Shown here: one piece after another, positions 1 through 10,320 of the stretch | Layout: the number at the start of each line of letters is the position of its first letter | Numbering within the stretch: the stretch's first letter is position 1 | Assembly: GCF_002087295.1 (NCBI RefSeq) | Contig: NZ_MWVI01000050.1 | Location: forward strand, 248,001 to 312,000 | DNA length: 64,000 nucleotides | Reading direction: 5' to 3' | Origin: Vreelandella lionensis | Lineage (GTDB): Bacteria > Pseudomonadota > Gammaproteobacteria > Pseudomonadales > Halomonadaceae | Program-made: the position numbers and the translations under genes | Notes under the pieces: generated by a model | The model's database searches: none | Told to the model about the DNA's origin: nothing | The model's input: the letters and a program-made list of their open reading frames with translations, nothing else

Positions 1-1
1 G

Positions 2-778
2 CACCCCGGCAACATCTTTGTGAACTGCGATGCCCCGGAAGACCCGCAATATATTGCGATTGACTGCGGCATTGTGGGCAGCTTAACGCGGGAAGATCAG
101 GACTACTTGGCCCGTAACCTGCTGGTGTTTTTCCATCAGGATTACTACGAGGTCGCCGCGCGGCACATTGAATCGGGCTGGGTAGGTGAAAACACCCGCG
201 CCAACGAATTTGCCGCCGCTATCCGCACAGTTTGCGAGCCCATTTTAGAGAAGCCGCTCAAGGACATCTCTTTTGGACAGGTGCTGCTCGGGCTTTTCCA
301 GACCGCCCGGCGTTTTAATATGGAAGTGCAGCCCCAACTGGTGCTGCTGCAAAAGACGCTACTCAATATTGAAGGCCTGGGCCGGAAGCACTACCCCGAC
401 CTGGACCTTTGGAGCACCGCCAAGCCCTATTTAGAGAAGTGGATGAAAGAGCGGGCAGGCATTGGCGGGCTGTGGGAGTCCCTCAAGCGCCACGCGCCGG
501 AGCTTTCTCATCAACTGCCCGAACTACCGGTGCTTGCTCATCAGGCGCTTAGCCGCATGGAGCATGAGCACCGTCAGCGCCATCAGCAAGTGACGGCGAT
601 CAGCCAGATGCGCCGCCAAATGAGTCAGCAAGGTAAGCGCCAGCATCGGCTGCGCATTGGCTTGGCCCTAGTCGCTATTGCGCTGGCTTGGCAGCCACTC
701 AGTAGTTGGGCTGCCACTCAGGATTGGCCGATACTCGCGGCTGCGGGTGCCGGCTTAATACTGCTGATCTGGCACTGA
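2..778 (+). CDS. ubiB: UbiB, ABC1/ADCK kinase-like ubiquinone biosynthesis protein (3' part only)
   Basis: C-terminal part of the atypical protein-kinase-like UbiB, required for coenzyme Q biosynthesis at the inner membrane. The frame is open from base 2 and begins inside the conserved catalytic segment HPGNIFVN, followed by [12 protein letters not shown], where the D of IDCG corresponds to the metal-binding DFG-like aspartate of the family. The rest of the kinase fold lies upstream of the window. The last ~45 residues form two hydrophobic segments (around [12 protein letters not shown] and [14 protein letters not shown]), the usual UbiB C-terminal membrane anchor. hisE follows within about 50 bp, so the genes are probably cotranscribed. 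The gamma-proteobacterial order ubiB-his-tat supports the call. Confidence 0.95.
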   Translation, partial: HPGNIFVNCDAPEDPQYIAIDCGIVGSLTREDQDYLARNLLVFFHQDYYEVAARHIESGWVGENTRANEFAAAIRTVCEPILEKPLKDISFGQVLLGLFQTARRFNMEVQPQLVLLQKTLLNIEGLGRKHYPDLDLWSTAKPYLEKWMKERAGIGGLWESLKRHAPELSHQLPELPVLAHQALSRMEHEHRQRHQQVTAISQMRRQMSQQGKRQHRLRIGLALVAIALAWQPLSSWAATQDWPILAAAGAGLILLIWH

Positions 779-830
779 TACGATGCAATCACTTGACGAA
801 ACGACGCCGCCGATTGATAAAGAGAACACC

Positions 831-1178
831 ATGACCGACGCTAACCATGTTCCTGTGCTTGACGCCCTTGCTGAGGTTTTAAAGCAGCGCCGCCACGCTA
901 ATCCAGAAGATTCTTATGTTGCCTCCTTGCATCATAAGGGTTTGAACAAGATACTCGAAAAAGTCGGCGAAGAAGCCACCGAAACGCTGCTGGCAGCCAA
1001 AGACGCCGAGCACGGCAGCGAACAGGACCGTGAAGCGTTGATCGCCGAAACGGCCGACCTGTGGTTTCATAGCCTTGTCATGCTGTCGCATCTGGATCTT
1101 GACCATCAGCGAGTACTTGATGAACTCGCCCGGCGGGTCGGTATTTCTGGCCACGACGATAAAGCGTCCCGATCATAA
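831..1178 (+). CDS. hisE: phosphoribosyl-ATP pyrophosphatase HisE
   Basis: Second step of histidine biosynthesis: hydrolysis of phosphoribosyl-ATP to phosphoribosyl-AMP in the cytoplasm. The ~115-residue all-alpha MazG-like protein shows the family motifs [14 protein letters not shown] and [13 protein letters not shown], which carry the metal-binding acidic residues. I chose ATG 831 because it is preceded by a purine-rich AAAGAGA and gives the usual length; an in-frame ATG at 783 would add 16 unconserved residues. The gene lies between ubiB and tatA. In Pseudomonas a separate hisI sits just upstream of hisE, but here only about 50 bp separate ubiB from hisE, so the cyclohydrolase must be encoded elsewhere. 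Confidence 0.95.
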   Translation: MTDANHVPVLDALAEVLKQRRHANPEDSYVASLHHKGLNKILEKVGEEATETLLAAKDAEHGSEQDREALIAETADLWFHSLVMLSHLDLDHQRVLDELARRVGISGHDDKASRS

Positions 1179-1208
1179 CGTTAACCCTGCTTCGATGAGG
1201 AAATGCAT

Positions 1209-1481
1209 ATGTTAGGTGGTATCAGTATTTGGCAGTTGCTGATTGTTCTGGGCATTATCATCCTGATTTTCGGCACTAAAAAACTGCGTAACGTGGGCAC
1301 CGACTTAGGCGCTGCAGTGAAGGGCTTTAAGAAAGCCATGCACGAAGAGGAAAAAGAGGGCGATAAGAAAGACGCCGACCAGCCTCAAGCGAAAGTGAGC
1401 CACGAAGAAGCCGGCAATACCTACGACGTACAGGCGGAAGAGAAACGCGCTGCTGCTGACCGTAACGAAGAGCGCAAATAA
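1209..1481 (+). CDS. tatA: Sec-independent translocase subunit TatA
   Basis: Pore-forming subunit of the twin-arginine translocase, which exports folded proteins. It begins with a single N-terminal membrane helix ([19 protein letters not shown]), then the conserved FGTKKLRN hinge and an amphipathic helix ([11 protein letters not shown]), and ends in a highly charged, disordered tail. At 90 residues it has the normal length. Two ATGs are close together (1203 and 1209). The GAGG at 1197-1200 is correctly spaced only for 1209, so that start is used. It is the first gene of a tatABC run and may be cotranscribed with hisE. Confidence 0.97.
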   Translation: MLGGISIWQLLIVLGIIILIFGTKKLRNVGTDLGAAVKGFKKAMHEEEKEGDKKDADQPQAKVSHEEAGNTYDVQAEEKRAAADRNEERK

Positions 1482-1484
1482 GCC

Positions 1485-1904
1485 ATGCTGGATATCGGCT
1501 TTCTTGAACTCATGCTCATTGGCATCGTGGCGCTACTGGTGCTCGGCCCTGAGCGGCTGCCCAAAGCGGGACGCACGGCAGGGCTATGGATCGGCAAGAT
1601 CAAGCGTACGGTATCCGGCATGCAGCGTGAAATTAGCGCTCAACTGGAAGCGGAAGAGCTGCGGCAAAAGCTAAACGAACAGCAGAAGAAGCTCGACGAC
1701 AGCCTGGAGAAAGCCAAACAGGATGTAGAGAGCATTGCTGATGCGCCCGCTAGCAGCCGCGAAGGGGCTCCCGGCCAGGATGCCACCGAGCAGCGGGTGG
1801 CTAACGCCAGCGCCCGGCTAGACGACGCGCTGCAAACGGTACGTGAAGCCGCCCCTGCTCCCTCCGACAAGGCCGATCATCAAAAGGATAGCAACCACCA
1901 ATGA
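1485..1904 (+). CDS. tatB: Sec-independent translocase subunit TatB
   Basis: Partner of TatC in the twin-arginine signal-peptide receptor complex. It shows the TatB N-terminal helix ([21 protein letters not shown]), whose LGPERLP hinge distinguishes TatB from TatA, followed by an amphipathic helix. A long charged coiled-coil-like stretch (residues ~45-90, rich in E, K and Q) and an Ala-rich tail complete it. It starts 3 bp after tatA and its stop overlaps the tatC start by 4 bp (ATGA), indicating tight translational coupling. Confidence 0.97.
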   Translation: MLDIGFLELMLIGIVALLVLGPERLPKAGRTAGLWIGKIKRTVSGMQREISAQLEAEELRQKLNEQQKKLDDSLEKAKQDVESIADAPASSREGAPGQDATEQRVANASARLDDALQTVREAAPAPSDKADHQKDSNHQ

Positions 1905-2684
1905 GTATGTCTGGCGATTCCCAGGAGCCGCAAAACGACCAAAGCCAAGCGCCTCTCATTGAGCACCTCATCGAACTGCGTTCGCGCTTAATGAAGGCGA
2001 TTGTAGTGATATTGGTGGTTTTTCTTGGGCTCTACTCGTTTGCTAACGACATCTACAGCTTTGTGGCAGAGCCGCTGATGGCGCTACTGCCGGAAGGCTC
2101 GCAGATGATTGCCACCGAGGTCGCCTCGCCGTGTTTTTAGCTCCGTTCAAACTCACCCTGGTGGTGGCGGTCTTTATGGCTACCCCTTTGTGCTGCATCA
2201 AGCCTGGGCCTTCGTCGCGCCAGGGCTTTACGACAACGAGAAAATGCTGGCTATTCCTATTTTGGTTTCCAGCGTGGCGCTGTTTTATGCCGGTGCGGCC
2301 TTTGCCTATTACGTGGTATTTCCGCTGCTGTTTGAGTTTTTCACCCAAACCGGCCCGGAAAACGTTGCGGTAATGACCGACATTAACCAGTACCTCAACT
2401 TCGTACTGAAGCTGTTCTTTGCGTTTGGGGTGGCCTTTGAGATTCCCATTGCCACGTTCCTACTGATTTTGTCTGGTGCCACAACCGTTGAGAGTCTCTC
2501 CAAAAAGCGTCCTTACATTGTTTTAGGCTGCTTTGTGGTGGGTATGCTACTGACACCGCCGGATGTCATCTCCCAAAGCCTGCTAGCGATCCATATGTAT
2601 CTTTTATATGAGGTTGGTTTGCTCTTTGGCCGCTTGGTCCGCAAGCGCCGCGCAGAAGCAGACGCCGAAGATCAGGAGTCGTAA
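1901..2684 (+). CDS. tatC: Sec-independent translocase subunit TatC (frame broken twice)
   Basis: Polytopic signal-peptide receptor of the Tat system with six membrane helices. The N-terminus has the cytoplasmic motif [12 protein letters not shown] and the first helix. The conserved segment MIATEVASP ends the first frame near 2130; [16 protein letters not shown] continues in a second frame; and [14 protein letters not shown] runs to the end in a third from about 2180. All family blocks are present in order, so two small indels (near 2131-2137 and 2175-2188) explain the breaks better than gene decay. The helix pairs after [11 protein letters not shown] and the LTPPDVISQ motif are intact. A strong bidirectional terminator follows. 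Confidence 0.93.
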
Positions 2685-2704
2685 GCTCTCAAGCGCTCTA
2701 TGCT

Positions 2705-2742
2705 AAAAAGCCTCTGTCATCCCACGATGACAGAGGCTTTTT
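2705..2742. terminator. bidirectional intrinsic terminator between tatC and elbB
   Basis: A 17-bp perfect stem (2705-2721 pairing with 2726-2742, core GCCTCTGTCATC) has a 4-nt CCAC loop and A/T runs on both sides, so it can end transcription from both converging genes. Confidence 0.95.
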
Positions 2743-2769
2743 TCCTACTAATCGCTACCGTGCGGGCAC

Positions 2770-3429
2770 TTAGCACATCATTTCATCGATGCGATCTACC
2801 AGCTTAAAAATACCAGTAGCGGCTTCGCTGATACGCGTGGCGAGCATATATGCTGGCGTTGTCACTACGCGGTGTTCATGGTCTACCCCAATATCTTCCA
2901 CGCCGCAGCTGCGGTGCAAACCGCCCATGGCGCTAATCGCGCCAGATACGCTCGGGTCATGGCCAATAGTGACCGCAATGCCATCGCCTAGTAGGCGCGG
3001 CACCATCACCGGGGCAATACACATCAAGCCGATGGGCTTGGCGTCCTCTTTAAACCCGGCTAACGCCTCTTTGACGCTCTCCAGCACCTGCATGCTGTCG
3101 CTCTGCATGGCGAAATCAGAGAGGTTGTTAGCCACCCCAAAACCACCCGGCACGATCACTGCATCGAACTCATCAGAATCAAGCTCGGTAATCGGGCTAA
3201 TATCACCACGGGCCAAACGGGCAGACTCCTGCAGCACATTGCGGGTTTCGCCCTCTACCGGCGCTTGGTCTAGGTGATTAATCACATGGTGCTGAGCCAC
3301 ATCCGGGGCAAAGCAGCGATAACCGATCCCCAACTGGTCAAGGCGTAACAGCGTCAGGGTGGTCTCGTAAATTTCCGAGCCATCAAACACGCCACAACCC
3401 GCCAATACGATTGCTACCTGCTTCGTCAT
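2770..3429 (-). CDS. elbB: ElbB, DJ-1/PfpI-family glyoxalase-like protein
   Basis: Member of the DJ-1/PfpI superfamily known as enhancing-lycopene-biosynthesis protein 2; the E. coli homologue has weak glyoxalase activity and its physiological role is unclear. The N-terminus VAIVLAGCGVFDGSEIYE is characteristic. The nucleophile region is KPIGLMCIAP (Cys in the elbow), and the glycine-rich AVIVPGGFGVANNL precedes it. The ATG at 3429 is preceded by AAGGAG with 7-nt spacing; an upstream in-frame start at 3447 lacks this. Length (~219 aa) is normal. It is a single gene convergent with tatC and divergent from hemB. Confidence 0.92.
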   Translation of the reverse strand: MTKQVAIVLAGCGVFDGSEIYETTLTLLRLDQLGIGYRCFAPDVAQHHVINHLDQAPVEGETRNVLQESARLARGDISPITELDSDEFDAVIVPGGFGVANNLSDFAMQSDSMQVLESVKEALAGFKEDAKPIGLMCIAPVMVPRLLGDGIAVTIGHDPSVSGAISAMGGLHRSCGVEDIGVDHEHRVVTTPAYMLATRISEAATGIFKLVDRIDEMMC

Positions 3430-3478
3430 ACCTATCTCCTTGTCCAAGCCATCTCTGTGGCTGAATGGCTCACTTTAG

Positions 3479-4598
<1,120 letters not shown>

Positions 4599-4615
4599 CC
4601 GTCATTTATGCCATT

Positions 4616-4650
4616 AAGATGACAAATCGGTGACACCTATTTGTCATCTT
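4616..4650. promoter_or_regulatory. long inverted repeat downstream of hemB, with Pho-box-like repeats on the minus strand
   Basis: Arms AAGATGACAAAT (4616-4627) and ATTTGTCATCTT (4639-4650) are perfect 12-bp complements around an 11-nt spacer. No T-run follows, so termination of hemB is possible but not typical. Read on the minus strand, TGTCAC and TGTCAT lie 11 bp apart, as in the two halves of a PhoB box. ppk1 starts 73 bp downstream, but the box points away from it. Confidence 0.5.
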
Positions 4651-4722
4651 CCCCCTGCATACTCACCCTAATAAACGTTAAAACGCTATGATGAGTACGA
4701 ACCACTACCGCGGGGGGCAACC

Positions 4723-6925
4723 ATGGACGACAACGCTATAGATTCCACGCCAGCATTACCAGTACCGCCCAATGAGCAACTGAGCGGCGAAGCCGATATT
4801 GCACCGCTGCGTATTAACCGCACACCCACCGGGGTTCAAGCAAAAGAGTCGCATACTGAAGCTGACCTTGACGATCCGCAGCTCTACTTTAACCGCGAGC
4901 TTTCTCACCTACAGTTTAATATTCGTGTGTTAGAGCAGGCGTTAGACGATGCGCACCCACTTCTCAACCGGCTGATGTTCCTGCTGATTTTTTCCTCCAA
5001 CATGGATGAGTTTTTCGAGATTCGTGTGGCGGGATTAAAACATCAAATGGCCTTGGGCGATGACACTACCGCTGCTGATGGCCGCCTGCCAAAAGCCGTG
5101 CTGGCTGAGATTTCCGAGATTGCTCACCAACAGATTGCCCGCCAGTACGAGATTCTTCAACGACACGCTACTGCCTGCGCTAGAAGCCCAGGGGCTGCGT
5201 TTCCGCCGCCGCGACCAGTGGACCGACGCTCAAAAAGCTTGGGTGCGGGACTTTTTCGATAACGAAATCATGCCGGTGATTAGCCCCATTGGCCTGGACC
5301 CATCACACCCGTTCCCACGGCTGGTGAATAAGAGTCTCAACTTTATTGTCGAACTTGAAGGCAAAGATGCCTTTGGCCGAGCGGGCGGCATGGCGATTCT
5401 GCCCGCCCCACGCTCGCTGCCGCGCCTAATGGCGCTGCCCAAGGAGCTTTGCGCCGATGGCTTCTCTGAGTACGTATTCTTATCGTCAATGATTCACGCC
5501 CATGCCGAAGAGCTCTTTCCTGGCATGCGCGTGCGGGGCTGCTACCAGTTCCGCCTGACCCGCAACGCGGACATGACCGTTGATCCTGAAGAGGTATCCG
5601 ATCTTGCCTCGGCCCTGCGTGGGGAGCTGCTGGCCCGGCGCTACGGCAGCGGCGTGCGTTTGGAAGTCGCCGACAACTGCCCGGACGATTTGACCAACTT
5701 CCTACTGCGCCAGTTTGACTTGGAGAGCGGTGACCTTTATCGCGTTCAGGGGCCCGTAAACCTGACCCGCATGATGGCAGTGCTGGGCGATGTGGACCGT
5801 CCCGAGCTGCTCTACCGCCCGTTTGCCCCCAGCGTGCCCAAAGCGCTGAAAGGCGGCAGCTTATTTAGCGCCATCGCCAAAAGCGATATATTGCTGCACC
5901 ACCCCTTCCAGTCCTTCTCTCCCATTGAGGATTTGCTGCGGGAAGCCGCCCGGGACCCGGATGTGCTGGCCATCAAGCAAACGCTTTACCGCACCGGCTC
6001 AGACTCCCCCATCGTCAGCGCGCTGGTAGACGCTGCTAGCCAGGGTAAAGAAGTGACGGTGGTGATTGAGCTGCGGGCACGCTTTGACGAGGCGGATAAC
6101 CTGCAACTGGCCTCGCGCTTGCAGGAGGCAGGGGCTATCGTGATTTACGGCATTATGGCGTACAAGACCCACGCCAAGATGCTGCACATCGTGCGCCGTG
6201 AAAAAGGTGAGCTGCGCCACTATGTGCACCTGGGCACCGGCAACTACCACTCAAAAACCGCCAAGCTCTATACCGACTACAGCCTGCTTACCGCCAACGA
6301 GGCGCTTTGTGCCGACGTGCATAAAGTTTTCCAGCAGCTTTCGGGCATGGGCCGGGCGCGCAAAATTGATACGCTGCTGCATGCGCCCTTTACGCTGCAC
6401 GAGCGTCTCGTTGAAATGATCGATCGCGAGGCCCAGGTGGCACGTAAAGAAAAACGCGGGCATATCATCATTAAATGTAACTCGTTGACCGAGCCCAAAC
6501 TGATCAAGGCGCTGTATCGTGCCTCCCAGGCAGGCGTGGAGTGCGACCTCATCATTCGCGGCATGTGCTGCTTGAAGCCAGGCGTGCCAGGGGTATCAGA
6601 GAATATTCGCGTTCGATCGATTATCGGTCGCTTTCTTGAACACACGCGGGTGTTCCACTTCCATAACGACGGCAAGCCGGAAATTTGGTGTTCCAGCGCC
6701 GATTTCATGTCGCGCAATATGTTCCATCGGGTCGAAACCTGCTTCCCGCTGCTGGATAAGAAGCTCGCCACCCGGGTACGTAAAGACCTGGAAACCTACC
6801 TCGTAGATAACTGCCAAAGTTGGCTGTTACAGAGCGACGGCAGCTACCAGCTACAGGACCCCGGCAGCGGCGACGCGATTAGCGCCCAGGAAACGCTGCT
6901 TTACGCCTACGCCTCTAAGAGCTAA
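4723..6925 (+). CDS. ppk1: polyphosphate kinase PPK1 (one frameshift)
   Basis: Polymerises the gamma-phosphate of ATP into polyphosphate at the inner membrane. Domain order is normal: N-terminal segment ([19 protein letters not shown]), head domain, then the two phospholipase-D-like C-terminal domains. The phosphohistidine motif is in [15 protein letters not shown], and the [19 protein letters not shown] segment is present. The frame shifts near 5155-5165, between QYEIL and [13 protein letters not shown]; one lost base explains it. The N-terminus carries ~45 extra acidic residues before the conserved domain. The gene stands alone between hemB and the convergent metE. Confidence 0.94.
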
Positions 6926-6933
6926 TGCAAAAA

Positions 6934-6956
6934 CCCCGCTGCACTTAGCAGCGGGG
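6934..6956. terminator. intrinsic terminator between ppk1 and metE
   Basis: Stem CCCCGCTGC/GCAGCGGGG (6934-6942 with 6948-6956) with loop ACTTA. On the minus strand it is followed by TTTTT, so it mainly serves metE; it may also stop ppk1 transcripts. Confidence 0.88.
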
Positions 6957-6984
6957 TAAATTGCAGCCGAGCAGCCAGCTTGGC

Positions 6985-9284
6985 TTAAGCGTAGCGCTGA
7001 CGCAGCTGCTCAGCGGCCTCCACCATATTAGCGAGGGCTGGCTCTACTTCAGTCCATCCACGGGTTTTCAATCCGCAATCCGGGTTCACCCATAGGCGTT
7101 CGGCTGGGATTTTCTCCAGCGCTTTCTCCATCAGTGCCACCATCCACTCCACCTCGGGAATATTCGGCGTGTGGATATCATAGACGCCCGGCCCAATTTC
7201 ATTGGGGTAGGCAAAGTCCTGAAACGCATCCAGCAGTTGCATATCTGAACGCGACGTCTCGATGGTGATCACATCGGCATCCAGCGCTGCAATGGCACCA
7301 ATAATGTCATTGAACTCCGAATAGCACATATGGGTATGAATCTGCGTGCGGTCGGCCACGCCTGCGGCACTCAGTTGGAAGCTCTCAACAGCCCAGTCCA
7401 AGTACGCTTGCCACTCGCTTTGGCGCAGCGGAAGTCCTTCACGCAGCGCTGGCTCGTCAATTTGAATCACATGAATGCCAGCTTTTTCCAGGTCACACAC
7501 TTCGTCGCGCAGTGCCAAGGCGATCTGACGGCAGGTAGTGGCGCGGGGCTGGTCATCACGCACAAACGACCACTGCAGAATCGTCACCGGCCCGGTCAAC
7601 ATGCCTTTCATCGGCTTTTGCGTTAGCGTCTGGGCATACTCGCTCCAGCGTACGGTCCTCGGAGCAGGGCGTGTCACGTCACCAAAGATAATAGGCGGCT
7701 TCACACAGCGGGAGCCGTAGCTCTGCACCCAGCCAAAGCGGGTAAACGCAAAACCGTCGAGCTGCTCACCAAAGTACTCCACCATATCGTTACGTTCGGC
7801 TTCGCCGTGCACCGGCACGTCTAAGCCCAGCGCTTCCTGACGCTCCACGGCGTAAGCAATCTCTTCGCGCATCCGCGCTTCATAGTCCGCTTGGCTTAGT
7901 TCACCGGCTTTAAATGCCCGGCGTGCAGAGCGAATGGCATCCGTCTGCGGGAACGACCCAATCGTCGTCGTCGGGAAAAGCGGCAGCGCAAGCAGACGAC
8001 GCTGGGCTTGCGTACGCTGTGCATAGGGCGATTGACGCTGGCTATCCTGAGACGTGATAGCGGCTAGCCGCTCGCTCACCGCGGGCTGGGGAGAATACGC
8101 GTCGACTCCCGGCGCGCATCCAAGGCGCGGGTTGCCTCGCTCAGGCGCTGCTCATCTTCCGGCGTAGCACGGTTATCAATCAGTCGCGCCAGCGTGACCA
8201 CTTCATCCAGCTTCTGACGAGCAAACGCCAGCCCGTTCACCAGCTCAGCGTCTAGCTCGGTCTCTTGACGCAGGTCGACCGGCACGTGAAGCAGCGAGCA
8301 GCTAGGCGCGAGCCACAGCCGCTGGCCCAACCGCACTTTCAGCGGCAGCCGGCGCTCACGCAGTGCTGCCAAATCGGCCCGCCAGATATTCCGACCATCC
8401 ACTAAACCTACCGAGAGCACCTGATGCGGGATTAACCGGTCAATCACGCTCTCCACCTGCTCAGGAGCACGCACGGCATCAATATGCAGGCCCTCTACCG
8501 GTAGCCGCGTGGTGAGCGAAAGATTATCGCCCAGCGCGCAGAAGTAAGGGCCACCAGCAGCTTCAGCGGGGCCGACCGCAGGCGATGGTAAGCGCGCTCG
8601 TAGGCCTGCTGCCAAGCCAGCGGTAAATCCTGTACCAGCGCAGGCTCGTCTAGCTGCACCCACTCAATACCCTGAGTCGCTAGGCGGGAAAACGTCTCGC
8701 TGTAAACATCCAGTACGCTATTCAAGAAGCTCAAGACGGTCAAACTCACTGCCCTTGGTTTTGCCTAGCCATAGCCATGTCAGCGGCCCGGTCAGCGTTA
8801 CTTTAGGCGTAAAGCCCGCCTGCAGGGCTTCGTCTACCTCGTCAAATAGCCGCGTGGAGGCTAAGGTAAACGTCTGCCCTTTATGAAGCTCCGGCACTAG
8901 GTAGTGGTAGTTGGTATCGAAATATTTAGTCATCTCGCAGGCCGCCGCCGGGGTACCGCTCGGCGCGCGGCCACGGGCCATACGAAAGGCGGTATCCAGG
9001 TCGACGCGGCCTGCGCTGACCTCGTCTTGGGCGTGAAAGCGGTCAGGTACCGCCCCCAGCATCACAGAAACGTTCAGCACTTGGTCATAAAATGCGAAAT
9101 CACCCACGCTGACCATGTTCAGCCCCGCGGCTTGCTGAGTTTGCCAGTGGGTAAGACGCAGCGCTTGGCCTGCGGCTTCCAGTTCGTCACGGCTAACGTC
9201 GCCCTTCCAGTAAGCTTCCGTGACTTTTTTCAGCTCGCGCTGTGCGCCGATGCGGGGATAGCCGAGAATATGAGAAACTGTCAT
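6985..9284 (-). CDS. metE: cobalamin-independent methionine synthase MetE (three frameshifts)
   Basis: Transfers a methyl group from methyl-tetrahydrofolate to homocysteine, the last step of methionine synthesis without B12. The N-terminal barrel begins [17 protein letters not shown]; the C-terminal barrel begins [15 protein letters not shown] and contains [14 protein letters not shown], the zinc/homocysteine HTHMCYSEF segment and the final zinc region [12 protein letters not shown]. The frame breaks three times: near 8735 (one extra T in CTTCTTGAA), near 8560 (one base lost) and at ~8080 (one C lost from CCC). All blocks are collinear, so one full-length gene is inferred. ATG 9284 has GGAAGGA upstream. 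It is divergent from metR. Confidence 0.93.
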
Positions 9285-9300
9285 GATGAATCCTTCCAAC

Positions 9301-9314
9301 GTGAATGATTTCAC
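9301..9314. promoter_or_regulatory. inverted repeat in the metE-metR intergenic region, candidate MetR operator
   Basis: GTGAATGATTTCAC is a perfect GTGAA-N4-TTCAC inverted repeat 17 bp upstream of the metE start. It resembles the MetR consensus TGAA-N5-TTCA but with a spacer one base shorter. Further TGAA half-sites lie towards metR. Confidence 0.5.
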
Positions 9315-9383
9315 ACAGTTTGAGCGCCACCCAAACGTGAATCAAACTAAAGATTCTAATATCAAACATGAAAAATACTCACA

Positions 9384-10320
9384 ATGATTGAATTGCGCCA
9401 TTTGCGCACGCTGCTGGCCCTACGCGAAACCGGTTCTCTTGTAGAAGCCGCCGAGCGGGTGCACTTAACGCAGTCGGCCCTCTCACACCAATTGAAAGAT
9501 CTGGAAAGCCGCGTGGATAGCGCGCTGTTTGTGCGTAAAACACGGCCGGTAGAGTTTACCCGGGCAGGGCTGCGGCTGTTGGCGCTGGCTGATGAGATTC
9601 TGCCGGAGGTCCGCAAAGCTGAGCGGGACCTGGCCCGATTGGCGGGCACCGGGCAGGGGCGGCCACATGGCCATCGAGTGCCATAGCTGTTTTCAGTGGC
9701 TCATGCCCACGGTGGATTACTTCCGCGACCACTGGCCGGAAGTGGAGATCGATATTCCCAGTGGGCACCACTTTGACCCGCTGCCTGCGCTTGCCCGCGA
9801 GCAGTTGGACTTGGTGATCACCGCCGACCCACAACCCTTGGATGGTGTTCACTATGTGCCGCTGTTTCGCTATGAGGGGCTGCTAGCGGTTGCCCGGCAA
9901 CACAGCTTTGCGGGCCAACCCTATATTGAGCCTAGCGCGCTGGCCGAGGAGACACTGATCACCTACCCAGTGGAGCAGTCGCGCCTGGATGTCTTCACCC
10001 AATTTTTGGCCCCAGCCAACGTGCGCCCTAAAGAGATTCGCACCGCAGAGCTGACGCTTATGATGATGCAGCTGGTGGCCAGTGGCCGCGGCGTGTGTGC
10101 GCTGCCCAACTGGGCGCTCACGGAGTATTTAGAGCGCGACTACGTCAGCGCGGTGAAGCTAGGCGAGCACGGCATCTGGAGCACGCTCTACGCCGCTATT
10201 CGTGAGGAGTCGGCGGAAGCGCCGTGGATGCAAGACTTTTTGCGCACCGCCAAGGAGACCTCCTTTGCGGTGCTATCAGGGATTAACCCGGCGAACCGCG
10301 ACGAGGAATCAACAGCGTAA
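9384..10320 (+). CDS. metR: LysR-family regulator MetR (one frameshift)
   Basis: Homocysteine-responsive activator of methionine genes. The N-terminal winged HTH reads LRHLRTLLALRETGSLVEAA, then LTQSALSHQLKDLE. The effector domain carries the MetR hallmark IECHSCFQWLMPT, which in this family is the start of the homocysteine-sensing domain. The two halves are in different frames; one extra base around 9658-9665 (GGGCGGCCAC) would join LAGTGQGR to HMAIECHSCF. Its position divergent from metE is the classical arrangement and implies control of that gene. Its stop overlaps the convergent kinase gene end by about 38 bp. Confidence 0.93.

Noticed and set aside
1901-2684. tatC and the other split genes as pseudogenes or programmed frameshifts
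   Set aside because: Too many, in unrelated genes including essential ones, and often fixed by one base in a homopolymer; no slippery-site and stimulator pattern recurs.
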